A model generated the notes under the pieces. The model saw only the letters and a program-made list of their open reading frames with translations. It was not told where the DNA came from and ran no database searches. Of a stretch of 36,357 nt of DNA, positions 24,546 through 31,845 are shown one piece after another. The stretch is from the NCBI GenBank assembly GCA_902781705.1, contig CACZKE010000031.1, positions 1 to 36,357 of the forward strand, written 5' to 3'. The position numbers and the translations under genes are program-made. Numbering within the stretch: position 1 is the stretch's first letter; each line of letters starts with the position of its first letter. The stretch is from an uncultured Bacteroidia bacterium (lineage in GTDB: Bacteria > Bacteroidota > Bacteroidia > Bacteroidales > UBA932).

Positions 24546-25652
24546 TTATTTGTCGAGGCGGACCTGGATGCCACCGGGCAGGTAAAGCTTCATGTCGTAG
24601 AATCGGATTCCCTGATTCTTGTTGAATGCCGTCTCAGCGACCGATTCATTGGAAGCGGCCGTCAGTTCGAGGACCAGGCTGTCGAACCGGAGGTCTCCCT
24701 GGGTGGTCAGGGTGACGACGTTGCCGCCGTTGCTCCGGCCCCGGAGGGTGTCCCATACTTCGACCTGGATGTTGTCCAGTCGATTCCCGTCTGCATCCAG
24801 GGCGTACAGGGACACCGTGAAATCCATCGGGATGGTGTTCTCATAGTTGAAAATCAACTCCGCCTTTTTCAGGCCCACCTGTTCCAGGTCCAACTTGGCA
24901 TCCAGCGGAATGGATACCGTAAACCGGGAGTCGGAGGAGAAAAGGATCGGCGTATGGAAAGATGCCCGGAGGGACAGGCCGTAGCCGTGCGTGGGATCCA
25001 ACTCGGCCTGTTGGGTCCCGTCGATCCAGCGGGCATTCACGTCGCTGATCCGCACTTTGTCCGGGACGGGGGACAGAATCTTGCCAAGGTCGGGGACGCA
25101 CCACGTAGGTTCGGAGGAAGATTCTTCCAGCCAGATATCGTTCATTCCATTCCGGACCGACAGGTCCTGAAGGTCATACCGGTGCTGCACCGCATTGTCT
25201 TTCAGGGTCTCGATCGTCGCTCCGATAGAGAGGTCTGCGGGAATCTCGCTGTCTACCTGAAGGTTGACCTGCATCCGGGACAGGTCGGGCGAGACCTGCT
25301 GCCCCTTGCCGGAAAGGAAATCGGGAAGGGAACCGAAGGCATATTCCACCGGGTCCATATCGACGGGTATTTCCCCCGTCACGTCCGATACGGGGACGTA
25401 CAGGGTCATGTCCACGGGATCCAGACCGAACCGAATTTCATAGTCGCCGTTTTCATTGCAGGCGATATACTCGATACCCTCCAGGTCGAAAATATCGTTG
25501 AGGGTCGTCACGGGCGTGTCCGGGACCCGGAACTCCGCGCCCTTGAGCACGGTCATCTCCGTGTCCAGCTGGGACAGGTCGTAGGACGGGTCGGCGATGC
25601 AGCTGCAAAGGCAAAGGGCGGCGGCAGCCACCGCAGGTAGTGAATTTTTCAT
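24546..25652 (-). CDS. Lipoprotein of unknown function (SYDLS type)
   Basis: A 368-residue lipoprotein, lipidated at about Cys18 (LCLCSC), with a mature start IADPSYDLSQLDTEMTV. The rest is beta-rich with no recognised enzyme motif. Similar proteins with a D/SYDLS start precede DUF5723 barrels in Bacteroidales as I recall, so the two may work together at the outer membrane. It is the first gene of the minus-strand operon and has a good promoter. Confidence 0.72.
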   Translation of the reverse strand: MKNSLPAVAAAALCLCSCIADPSYDLSQLDTEMTVLKGAEFRVPDTPVTTLNDIFDLEGIEYIACNENGDYEIRFGLDPVDMTLYVPVSDVTGEIPVDMDPVEYAFGSLPDFLSGKGQQVSPDLSRMQVNLQVDSEIPADLSIGATIETLKDNAVQHRYDLQDLSVRNGMNDIWLEESSSEPTWCVPDLGKILSPVPDKVRISDVNARWIDGTQQAELDPTHGYGLSLRASFHTPILFSSDSRFTVSIPLDAKLDLEQVGLKKAELIFNYENTIPMDFTVSLYALDADGNRLDNIQVEVWDTLRGRSNGGNVVTLTTQGDLRFDSLVLELTAASNESVAETAFNKNQGIRFYDMKLYLPGGIQVRLDK

Positions 25653-25686
25653 ATTGCTTTCAGTTCAGTCCTGCTATTTTCGAGTT

Positions 25687-25718
25687 CAAATGTAGTGATT
25701 ATTTGTTGTCTGCCCAAA
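25687..25718 (-). promoter_or_regulatory. Promoter of the lipoprotein-DUF5723-barrel operon
   Basis: On the minus strand TTTG (25715-25718), a 20-bp spacer and TACATTTG (25687-25694), 35 nt upstream of the lipoprotein ATG. Confidence 0.8.
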
Positions 25719-26299
25719 TCTTTTACCTTACAAGTGACCAGAACCTGTTGGCAGGTTTGCAAAGGGGACTCTGGGATTTTCAAATGGCACCTTCCTTCAA
25801 TTAGCAGCACCTCTGCCAATGGCCTCTGCCGGGGGATCTTTCAGAATTAATTGATAATAAGTGACTTCCATATCCGTTTGCGGCAAAGTATTCCTTAAAA
25901 AGAGCATTTTGCCGCCGTAGGGTTTGTAACTTATTGAAAACCAAAATGTTGTTTGGTTGTGTCTGGCGAGGGGGTTCGGAGAGGGTGTGATATTGAAGTG
26001 CGGAGCTTGTTCGTCAAATCGACAAATCGGGCAAAGAGGTAGTTATTTGCCCGAAAGCATTTTTGCACAAACCGTGAAAACTTAAAGAGCACCCATCGGC
26101 CCTGTGTGCAGTATATCATCGATTCGCGTTCTTTAACCACTTGAAGATAGCTGGCTAAAGACCGCCCATCGGCCTTCTGCGCACTTCCAGGGCAGGTCCG
26201 CGCGCTTCAAGTTTTCATCGGTCGTAAAGGTGGACGGGGCGCTCGGCTGGAATATCTTGATGAAGGCCTTTTCCGTATCTGCTTCTCGTGAGTAGTACA
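25719..26299. other. Gene-free region before the HipBA island
   Basis: About 580 bases without a convincing gene. It holds a perfect 9-bp hairpin (TCGGGCAAA 26027-26035 with TTTGCCCGA 26046-26054) and an imperfect 73-bp tandem duplication: 27-nt blocks at 26084-26110 and 26157-26183 share AAAGA..-CCCATCGGCC-.-TG-GCA. Minus-strand frames across both blocks read similar short peptides (CTQGRWVLF and CAEGRWAVF). These could be remnants of small genes or a dispersed element; I cannot assign them. Confidence 0.5.
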
Positions 26300-26305
26300 C
26301 CTGCA

Positions 26306-26376
26306 TTTGCATATTCCATTCTAAATAGCTATCTTTGGCATAATATATTATGCGAATTATGCTATTACATGGCATA
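26306..26376 (+). promoter_or_regulatory. hipBA promoter and candidate operators
   Basis: TTTG (26306-26309), a 20-bp spacer and TATCTTTG (26330-26337). Straight after the -7 box lies a perfect 16-bp palindrome GCATAATATATTATGC (26338-26353), then an inverted repeat TATGC-N9-GCATA (about 26358-26376). Palindromes at the transcription start are where a HipB-type repressor would bind to shut its own operon; that role is inferred. Confidence 0.75.
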
Positions 26377-26390
26377 TTAAATATTATAAT

Positions 26391-26702
26391 ATGGAATATC
26401 GGCTCGATAATTACGCTCGCCAACCGGAGATACTGATGATGCGCCTGGCGGAGAATTGCAAGGCACGGAGGCTGGACAAGGGACTCAGCCGACGGAGCTT
26501 GTCAGAGCAGACCGGCATCCCGGCGCCGACCATCGAACGTTTCGAACGGACCGGTCGGATTTCCTTGGAATCCTTCTGTCGGCTCGTGATAGAATTCGAT
26601 TATTTTGACGAGCTGGGAGCCGTGCTCGGACGGACGAAGTATTCCACGGCTGAAGACCTGGAACAGATCAACCGGAACAGGGACAGGAGGAAAGGCCGAT
26701 GA
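26391..26702 (+). CDS. HipB-like antitoxin, XRE-family repressor
   Basis: A 103-residue protein with one helix-turn-helix (about 32-53: LSRRSLSEQTGIPAPTIERF). It overlaps the downstream hipA by 4 nt (ATGA). In HipBA systems this protein neutralises the kinase toxin and represses the operon. The C-terminus is basic (NRNRDRRKGR). Palindromes upstream fit autoregulation. Confidence 0.88.
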   Translation: MEYRLDNYARQPEILMMRLAENCKARRLDKGLSRRSLSEQTGIPAPTIERFERTGRISLESFCRLVIEFDYFDELGAVLGRTKYSTAEDLEQINRNRDRRKGR

Positions 26703-27829
26703 TACCGCAAGTCAGGAAAGTGCAAGTCTTGTACAGGGATACCCCTGTCGGAATCCTTCAGACGGACCCGTCCACGGGTGTCTGTGTCTTTGAATATGAC
26801 CGCAGCTGGTTAGCGGACGGATTCTCCCTGTCACCCACCGAACTGCCCCTGCAGGGTGGACTTATCTATGCCGATCGGGAAAAATTCAACGGCGCATTCG
26901 CCCTGTTCGAGGACAGCCTTCCGGATGGTTACGGACTGCTTCTGCTGGAGCGGATCCTCCGTCGGGAAGGGACTTCACTCCGCGAACTGGATCCACTGCA
27001 GCGTCTCTCCGTCATCGGAGCCTCCGGCATGGGTGCATTGACCTATCTTCCGGTTATGCCGGAATTCGAGAAACAACGGGAGCTGGTCGGTCAGGATATG
27101 CTCGACACCCTGCAGGAAGACGCACTCCGGGTCCTGTCGGAGAAATCCGAAACTGACGTGTCCATGCTTTACTACAGCAGCGCCAATTCCGGTGGCGCCC
27201 GGCCCAAAGCGGTGATGGTCGATGAGGACGGAACGCATTGGCTCGTCAAGTTCCGGCATATTTACGACCCCGTGGACATCGGTCAGACCGAGTTCCTGTA
27301 TATGCAGACGGCCCGCGAATGCGGTATTACCGTCCCTCGGATCCGGCTTGTCCGGGACCGGTATTTTGCCGCCGAACGCTTCGACATCGGCCCGGATGGG
27401 AAACGCATCCACATGGCGACAGCTGCCGCCCTGCTTAAGACCGATTTTCGGAATCAGGATGTGGATTACACGAATCTTCTTGCCCTCACGGGTTTCTTGA
27501 CCCAGGAACCGGCGCAGGTGGAAGAGATGTTTCGCCGGATGGTCTTCAATCTCATCGCCGTGAACAAGGACGACCACGCGAAGAACTTCACTTTCCTCTG
27601 CCGGGAAGGCCAATGGGAGCTCGCTCCGGCCTATGACCTGACTTATTCCCCCCAGGGAAGCAACGGCGAACATGCCACATCCCTCTTTTACCATGGAAAT
27701 CCCGGCCTGGACCTGGTCGTGAAGGCCGGAACCGGTATACGCATCCCTCGCGCCCGCTGCTTGGAAATCGTCCACACGGTGGAAACCATCTGCGCCGACC
27801 GGCTTCCCGTCATCCGAAGACTGCAGTAA
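26699..27829 (+). CDS. hipA: HipA-like serine/threonine kinase toxin
   Basis: A 376-residue HipA-family kinase. The N-terminal subdomain (1-100) with GLIYADREKFNGAFALFEDSLPDGYG matches the HipA coupling domain. The kinase part has the Gly-rich loop SGGARPK (164-170), the ATP-binding Lys in HWLVKF, the catalytic loop NKDDHAKN (289-296) and a metal-binding Asp313 in PAYDLTY. E. coli HipA phosphorylates glutamyl-tRNA synthetase; the target here is unknown. The length is shorter than E. coli HipA (440). The last 11 codons form one copy of a 54-bp direct repeat seen again beside the integrase. Confidence 0.9.
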   Translation: MIPQVRKVQVLYRDTPVGILQTDPSTGVCVFEYDRSWLADGFSLSPTELPLQGGLIYADREKFNGAFALFEDSLPDGYGLLLLERILRREGTSLRELDPLQRLSVIGASGMGALTYLPVMPEFEKQRELVGQDMLDTLQEDALRVLSEKSETDVSMLYYSSANSGGARPKAVMVDEDGTHWLVKFRHIYDPVDIGQTEFLYMQTARECGITVPRIRLVRDRYFAAERFDIGPDGKRIHMATAAALLKTDFRNQDVDYTNLLALTGFLTQEPAQVEEMFRRMVFNLIAVNKDDHAKNFTFLCREGQWELAPAYDLTYSPQGSNGEHATSLFYHGNPGLDLVVKAGTGIRIPRARCLEIVHTVETICADRLPVIRRLQ

Positions 27830-27850
27830 GTCGCTATCAGTCCACCATCC
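27797..27850. repeat. Direct repeat flanking the inserted cassette, left copy
   Basis: It starts at GACCGGCTT within the hipA 3' end, passes the stop codon and ends in CAGTCCACCA-T-CC. Compared with 30804-30857, 44 of 54 bases agree without gaps. Most differences are transitions or silent in the hipA frame. Confidence 0.8.
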
Positions 27851-27878
27851 CAGTCATCCAAGGACCAAAATGCAGCCA

Positions 27879-27910
27879 TTTGCATGTTCAATCTGAATCG
27901 ATTATCTTTA
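27879..27910 (+). promoter_or_regulatory. Promoter of the thioredoxin-like gene
   Basis: TTTG (27879-27882), a 20-bp spacer CATGTTCAATCTGAATCGAT and TATCTTTA (27903-27910). The spacer is nearly the same as in the hipB and phd promoters. A palindrome AAGTACTT follows at 27912-27919. Confidence 0.75.
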
Positions 27911-27952
27911 CAAGTACTTATTACAACCAGCGTAATTGATTTCAAGAACGTT

Positions 27953-28438
27953 ATGAAAAAGATCCTCGTCATCCTCGCAGCCATGCTTTTCATGCTGTCC
28001 ATGAGTTCCAGACTGGGTGCCCAGGAGGCCCAGACCCATCCGGTCCTCGTTGCAAACCGTTCCGGCAGCGTTTCCCTGGTCTATCATCCCCTGAAGAACT
28101 ATGTGGGCAAGGGACAGCCTACGCTCTTCTTTTTCTGGGCTTCCCAATATGATGACTGCCGGGAGGAAGCAGCCTTTCTCCAGACCCTCCATCAGCAATA
28201 CAAGGGTCTGACGGTCCTGGGCGTCCCCATCGACGGTGAAATCGACGCCACGACGGCTGCCATGAAAGAACTTCGGCTGACCTTCCCCCAATTCTTCGAC
28301 ATGGACGACCTCCTGTATGACCGCTACGGAGTAGATGGCATCCCCTACACGGTCCTGCTGAACCCCAGCGGTGAAGTCATTGCAGAGAACTTGCACGGCG
28401 ACGACCTCGTGAAGGCCGTGGACGAGTGCTTGCGGTAA
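27953..28438 (+). CDS. Secreted thioredoxin-fold protein with degenerate active site
   Basis: A 161-residue protein with a signal peptide (cleavage after SRLGAQ, residue 24) and a TlpA/ResA-like thioredoxin fold: PTLFFFWAS, FPQFFDMDDLLYDRYGVDGI and the cis-proline region GIPYTVLLNPSGEV. The usual WCxxC motif is replaced by SQYDDC, leaving only Cys69; the first cysteine position is Tyr66. It therefore cannot cycle a CxxC disulfide as ordinary TlpA does and may act as a binding or monothiol protein. The ATG at 27953 starts the signal peptide; the frame extends upstream over the promoter. It is the first gene of the segment between the two direct repeats. Confidence 0.82.
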   Translation: MKKILVILAAMLFMLSMSSRLGAQEAQTHPVLVANRSGSVSLVYHPLKNYVGKGQPTLFFFWASQYDDCREEAAFLQTLHQQYKGLTVLGVPIDGEIDATTAAMKELRLTFPQFFDMDDLLYDRYGVDGIPYTVLLNPSGEVIAENLHGDDLVKAVDECLR

Positions 28439-28466
28439 TCCGTGCAAGTGGGATCCATTAAACAAG

Positions 28467-28520
28467 ATTATGCATTATACATAATTTAACTTGCGTAATC
28501 AAAATATTTCCGTATCTTTG
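28467..28520 (+). promoter_or_regulatory. Promoter and palindrome of the ATPase gene
   Basis: TTG (28491-28493), a 19-bp spacer and TATCTTTG (28513-28520). Upstream lies the inverted repeat ATTATG-N7-CATAAT (28467-28485), close in sequence to the palindrome at the hipB start. Confidence 0.75.
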
Positions 28521-28541
28521 CCCATAGTAAGAACCACGACT

Positions 28542-29726
28542 ATGGCCCAGGCAAACACTCCTTTGAACCCTTTTTTCCTATCCCCGAAAATTCCGGATAA
28601 GTATTTCTGTGACAGACGGGAAGAGACACGCACATTGTCCCGGCTCGTAACCAACGGAAGCAACGTTCTTTTGATGTCTCCCCGCAGGATGGGGAAGTCC
28701 GGTCTGATCCACCATCTGTTTGAACTTCCTGAAATCAAGAAGGCATATCATACGTTCTTCATCGACATCTATGAGACTTCTTCCCTGGAGGAGTTTGTCC
28801 AGAAACTGGGCCAGGAGATTGTTGGAAAACTGTCGCGGAGAGGGATGGGACCCCTGCTCGCTTTTTTGCGGTCACTGGTGTCGCTCCGGGGAGTCTTTTC
28901 CCTGGACCCCTCTTCCGGAATGCCGTCCTTTTCCGTGGGTATCGGGGAAATAACCCGCCCGGAAGCAACGCTGGACGAGATTTTCTCCTACCTGGAGAAA
29001 GCCGATAAGCGCTGCATTGTCGCCATCGACGAGTTCCAGAAGGTGGCTGACTACGAACAAAAGAACGTTGAGGCTGTTCTCCGGAGCCGGATCCAGCTCC
29101 TTCGCAATACGACCTTTATCTTTTCCGGCAGCGAACGATCCGTGCTCGGGCAAATGTTCGGTTCCGCGTCAAGGCCCTTCTATCAGAGCACATCCTCCCT
29201 GAGTCTCGGCCCCATCGACAAGGACGTGTACGCCGATTTCGCCGTATCACTGTTTGCCGATGCCGGAAAGACACTCGAACGGGAAGCGGTTCTGGACCTG
29301 TATGACCTGGTTCAGGGCTATACTTATTATCTGCAAAGGTCCATGAACGCGGCTTACGCGCTCCTGCCGGATGGGAAACCGTGCGATCGCACGTTCCTTT
29401 TTGAGAGGGTCGATGAAATCCTGACGGCCCAAACTGATTCATACCAGGACATCCTGTCCGCCCTGACTCCCAACCAGCGTGCACTCCTTGCCGCCATAGC
29501 CCTGGAAGGAGTCGCCTCCAATATTACCTCCACGGAGTTTATCCGACGCCATGGACTCGGGCCCATCAGCTCCGTCCAGACCGCTGCGCGCGCACTCATG
29601 AAACGTCAGTTCCTGACGCGGGATCCGCAAAAGAGATACTGCCTGGACGATAAATTCCTGGAACTTTGGCTTGCCCGCCCTTTCGGCATAACCCCGAAAA
29701 TCCGGCTCGGGCAGAACCGGCGATAA
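28542..29726 (+). CDS. AAA-type ATPase, ATPase_2 / archaeal-type family
   Basis: A 394-residue STAND-like ATPase. Walker A is SPRRMGKS (46-53), Walker B IVAIDEFQ (159-165; Asp163 and Glu164), and TFIFSGSERSVLGQMF looks like the sensor region. A C-terminal winged-helix part (about 295-385: LTPNQRALLAAIALEGVAS, KRYCLDDKFLELWLARPFG) is typical of the group also known from mobile islands in Bacteroidales. Roles in these proteins are unproven. The ATG at 28542 is used because the conserved NPFFLSPKIP start follows it and it lies downstream of the -7 box. Confidence 0.85.
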   Translation: MAQANTPLNPFFLSPKIPDKYFCDRREETRTLSRLVTNGSNVLLMSPRRMGKSGLIHHLFELPEIKKAYHTFFIDIYETSSLEEFVQKLGQEIVGKLSRRGMGPLLAFLRSLVSLRGVFSLDPSSGMPSFSVGIGEITRPEATLDEIFSYLEKADKRCIVAIDEFQKVADYEQKNVEAVLRSRIQLLRNTTFIFSGSERSVLGQMFGSASRPFYQSTSSLSLGPIDKDVYADFAVSLFADAGKTLEREAVLDLYDLVQGYTYYLQRSMNAAYALLPDGKPCDRTFLFERVDEILTAQTDSYQDILSALTPNQRALLAAIALEGVASNITSTEFIRRHGLGPISSVQTAARALMKRQFLTRDPQKRYCLDDKFLELWLARPFGITPKIRLGQNRR

Positions 29727-29740
29727 GTCCTTCCGCTCCG

Positions 29741-29792
29741 CTTGCATATTCAATTTGAATCGCTTAACTTTGCGTGTACATAATTACGTACA
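29741..29792 (+). promoter_or_regulatory. Promoter and palindrome of the phd-toxin operon
   Basis: CTTG (29741-29744), a 20-bp spacer CATATTCAATTTGAATCGCT and TAACTTTG (29765-29772), then the imperfect palindrome TGTACATAATTACGTACA (29775-29792). The spacer itself contains the dyad ATTCAAT-TTGAAT. Phd proteins repress their own operons, so the palindrome is a candidate operator. Confidence 0.75.
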
Positions 29793-29795
29793 TTT

Positions 29796-30047
29796 ATGAA
29801 GACAACCAGTGTAACCGATTTCAGGAACAATATGAAACGCTATTTGGATGCCGTTATCTTCGATTCCGACAGCGTTGTCATCAATCGTGGCAATACCGGT
29901 GCTGTACTTATTTCTTTGGAAGAGTACAACGCCATCAAGGGGACGGAATCGATCCTGTCCTCTGACCGGATGACCCGTTCCATTCGCGATGGCCTGGAAG
30001 ACATTTCGCGGGGTGAGGTTGAGGAAGTAGATGTCGATGCTTTATGA
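29796..30047 (+). CDS. Phd/YefM-family antitoxin
   Basis: An 83-residue protein with the Phd/YefM N-terminal fold (TSVTDFRNNMKRYLDAV, VVINRGNTGAVLISLEEYNA) that dimerises and binds operator DNA. The C-terminal half (SSDRMTRSIRDGLEDISRGE) is the toxin-neutralising tail. It overlaps the toxin gene by 4 nt. Confidence 0.92.
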   Translation: MKTTSVTDFRNNMKRYLDAVIFDSDSVVINRGNTGAVLISLEEYNAIKGTESILSSDRMTRSIRDGLEDISRGEVEEVDVDAL

Positions 30048-30778
30048 AACTGTTGTTTTCCAAAAGTGCGTCACAGGCGTATTCTGTCCTGAAAGCGGAT
30101 GCACCTGACTTGGCCGAAAAGGTCAGGACGATCCTGAAGGACGCCCTGCTCCATCCCGACTCCGGTGCCGGAGCGCCGACTATGCTTGAGGGTGCTTATA
30201 GTGGACTATGGCAACGCGTGTATGCACCGGGGCAGGTCATTGTGTACTCGTTCAATGACGAAACCCTGACAATCGTTTCCATCGGAGCCAAGGTAGATGC
30301 CTTGAAGAGAATCCGCCTGGAATCCTATACGGAGCAGGAGGAGCAATCTGTCATGAAACAGATGATGGCCAACCGGGGAAAGGAGGGTGAGCCCAAAGTG
30401 GGGATTTTCTGGTACAACAGAGCGACAAACCAATTGTTCGGTGTGGTATCACACCGAATCAGCGATTACGGCAAGGCCAACGCATCGGACGGCCGCATTA
30501 CGTGTTCCGAGATGCATGAAGATGTCTGGAAAAAAGAGTACCGCATACAGCGGTACCAGCACGGAGGCCAGGGACCGTTCATCGGTGCTTATCAGGACAA
30601 ACCCCGCGGTCGGATCTTCTATCACATGGACGATGGATCCTATGAAGTGGCTGTTGGAAAGTGGATTGAAGAATACCCCCAGGCCTATGAGCTGATTCTG
30701 AAAGAATTCAATCTTCCTCCTGAGAATACAAAAGTCAAGTATGCCATTCATTGGGACATTGGTCAATCGTGGCGCTGA
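30044..30778 (+). CDS. RelE/YoeB-like toxin fused to an unknown C-terminal domain
   Basis: A 244-residue protein. Residues 1-90 match the YoeB/Txe fold (MKLLFSKSASQAYSVLKADA, LEGAYSGLWQRVY, VIVYSFNDETLTIVSIGAK), an mRNA endonuclease class normally about 85 residues long and paired with YefM. The usual C-terminal His-Tyr is lacking and the arginine expected before LVY is a Gln, so activity is doubtful. Residues about 115-244 form a separate domain (VGIFWYNRATNQLFGVVSHR, RIFYHMDDGSYEVAVGKWI, KYAIHWDIGQSW) that I cannot name. No frameshift is needed to join the two. The antitoxin overlaps its start. Confidence 0.8.
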   Translation: MKLLFSKSASQAYSVLKADAPDLAEKVRTILKDALLHPDSGAGAPTMLEGAYSGLWQRVYAPGQVIVYSFNDETLTIVSIGAKVDALKRIRLESYTEQEEQSVMKQMMANRGKEGEPKVGIFWYNRATNQLFGVVSHRISDYGKANASDGRITCSEMHEDVWKKEYRIQRYQHGGQGPFIGAYQDKPRGRIFYHMDDGSYEVAVGKWIEEYPQAYELILKEFNLPPENTKVKYAIHWDIGQSWR

Positions 30779-30798
30779 ATCGCAACCGTCAGTAGACT

Positions 30799-30836
30799 GC
30801 CACGACCGGCTTTCCGTTATCCGGAGACTGCATTGA
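30799..30836 (+). pseudogene. Second hipA 3'-end remnant
   Basis: The frame TGC-CAC-GAC onward reads CHDRLSVIRRLH then stop, against CADRLPVIRRLQ-stop at the end of the intact hipA. Only about 12 codons remain. They sit 20 nt after the toxin gene and 4 nt before the integrase stop, so the remnant is the hipA half of the right-hand direct repeat. Confidence 0.7.
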
Positions 30837-30857
30837 CACCCTACCAGTCCACCACCC
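30804..30857. repeat. Direct repeat flanking the inserted cassette, right copy
   Basis: Partner of 27797-27850, in the same orientation and 3,007 bp away. On the minus strand it encodes the last residues of the integrase (VVDW, stop at 30841-30843), so the repeat spans the ends of two convergent genes. Confidence 0.8.
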
Positions 30858-31638
30858 TGTCCACGAGGCGGCTCTGTTCCAGGGTGGAGCGCTGGAGGTA
30901 GATGCGGGTCGTGTCCACGGATTCGTGGCCCATCAGGTCGGCCAGCAGGACCAGGTCGGTGTTCTTGGAAAGGAAGTTCTTGGCGAACAAGTGCCTGAAA
31001 GAATGCGGATGGACGACCGTCGGGTCGATTCCGTATTTCTCCGCCAACTTCTTGAGGTTCTGCGCGATACCGCGCGGAGTTATCTTGCTTCCGTACCGGT
31101 TGACAAACAGGTATCCGGTATCCCGGTCGATCCATGTCAGGAGTTCCGTCCGCAACCTGACCGGCAGGTAGATCCGTCGGATTTTCCCGCCTTTCGAGTA
31201 GATGTCGTACCAGCCCGTTCGGACATGCTCAGCCTTGAGCTGGACCAGTTCGCTGATCCGGGCTCCGGTCGCCGCCAGGGTCCATACGATGAAATACCAC
31301 CGCAGGTCCTTTTCGCGCCGGAGCCGCTTCTTGAAAAAAACGTAATCCTCGTTACTGATTACATGCTCCAGAAACGAGGATTTGGGAAGTTTGACCGTCT
31401 TGATTTTCAGGTCATTCCGGCCGATGAATTCCAGGTATTTGTTGATGCCCCGTATGCGCAGGTTTACGCTCTTGGGCCTGTACCGTTCCACCAGGACACC
31501 CTTGTACTTGAGCAGGTTGTCCTTGTTCAACGCACTGTAATGTGCATAGTAATCCTGTACCGCGTACCGGTAGGCAACGATTGAGTTGGCAGCGTAGTTT
31601 TCCATCCTAAGCTGCCGTTCGAACGCATTGGTGTTCAT
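30841..31638 (-). CDS. Tyrosine recombinase (phage-integrase family)
   Basis: A 265-residue site-specific recombinase. The N-terminal SAM-like core-binding domain (1-90) is followed by a catalytic domain with every active residue in place: Arg127 (TGARISEL), Lys149 or Lys152 (SKGGK), His212 and Arg215 (HSFRH), His238 (MGHES) and nucleophile Tyr247 (RIYLQRS). It is of XerC/D size. A TATCTTTA box on the minus strand at 31669-31676 could be its -7 element. Its stop codon lies inside the right-hand direct repeat, so it is the obvious candidate for recombining the two repeats. Confidence 0.93.
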   Translation of the reverse strand: MNTNAFERQLRMENYAANSIVAYRYAVQDYYAHYSALNKDNLLKYKGVLVERYRPKSVNLRIRGINKYLEFIGRNDLKIKTVKLPKSSFLEHVISNEDYVFFKKRLRREKDLRWYFIVWTLAATGARISELVQLKAEHVRTGWYDIYSKGGKIRRIYLPVRLRTELLTWIDRDTGYLFVNRYGSKITPRGIAQNLKKLAEKYGIDPTVVHPHSFRHLFAKNFLSKNTDLVLLADLMGHESVDTTRIYLQRSTLEQSRLVDRVVDW

Positions 31639-31792
31639 GATGAATCCGAATCTTTAGGTTAAAATCTCTAAAGATAAGGGATTCTTCTTTCCGTTGTAAC
31701 ACGGTAACAGGTTGACAATGAGCGGTGAAGTTTCATGTTTAAGTGGTGAAAGATATCGTTTGGGCCGTATAATACGTGTCACCTTGCCCTAT

Positions 31793-31827
31793 AAAACACA
31801 TAGCCTCCTGTTGAAGGAGGCTATGTG
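31793..31827 (-). terminator. Terminator of the VWA-fimbrillin operon
   Basis: A perfect 12-bp stem (CACATAGCCTCC with GGAGGCTATGTG) around a 7-nt loop, followed on the minus strand by TTTTAT. It is 18 nt past the stop of the VWA gene. Confidence 0.88.
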
Positions 31828-31845
31828 CGTGATGATAATTGAGCC

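Noticed and set aside
26133-26423. A 96-codon minus-strand gene across the hipB start
   Set aside because: It overlaps the hipBA promoter, palindromes and the first hipB codons; only its distal part looks protein-like, so it is listed as part of the unassigned spacer.
29774-29965. Small plus-strand frame overlapping phd
   Set aside because: It is out of frame with the clear Phd antitoxin and begins inside its promoter palindrome.
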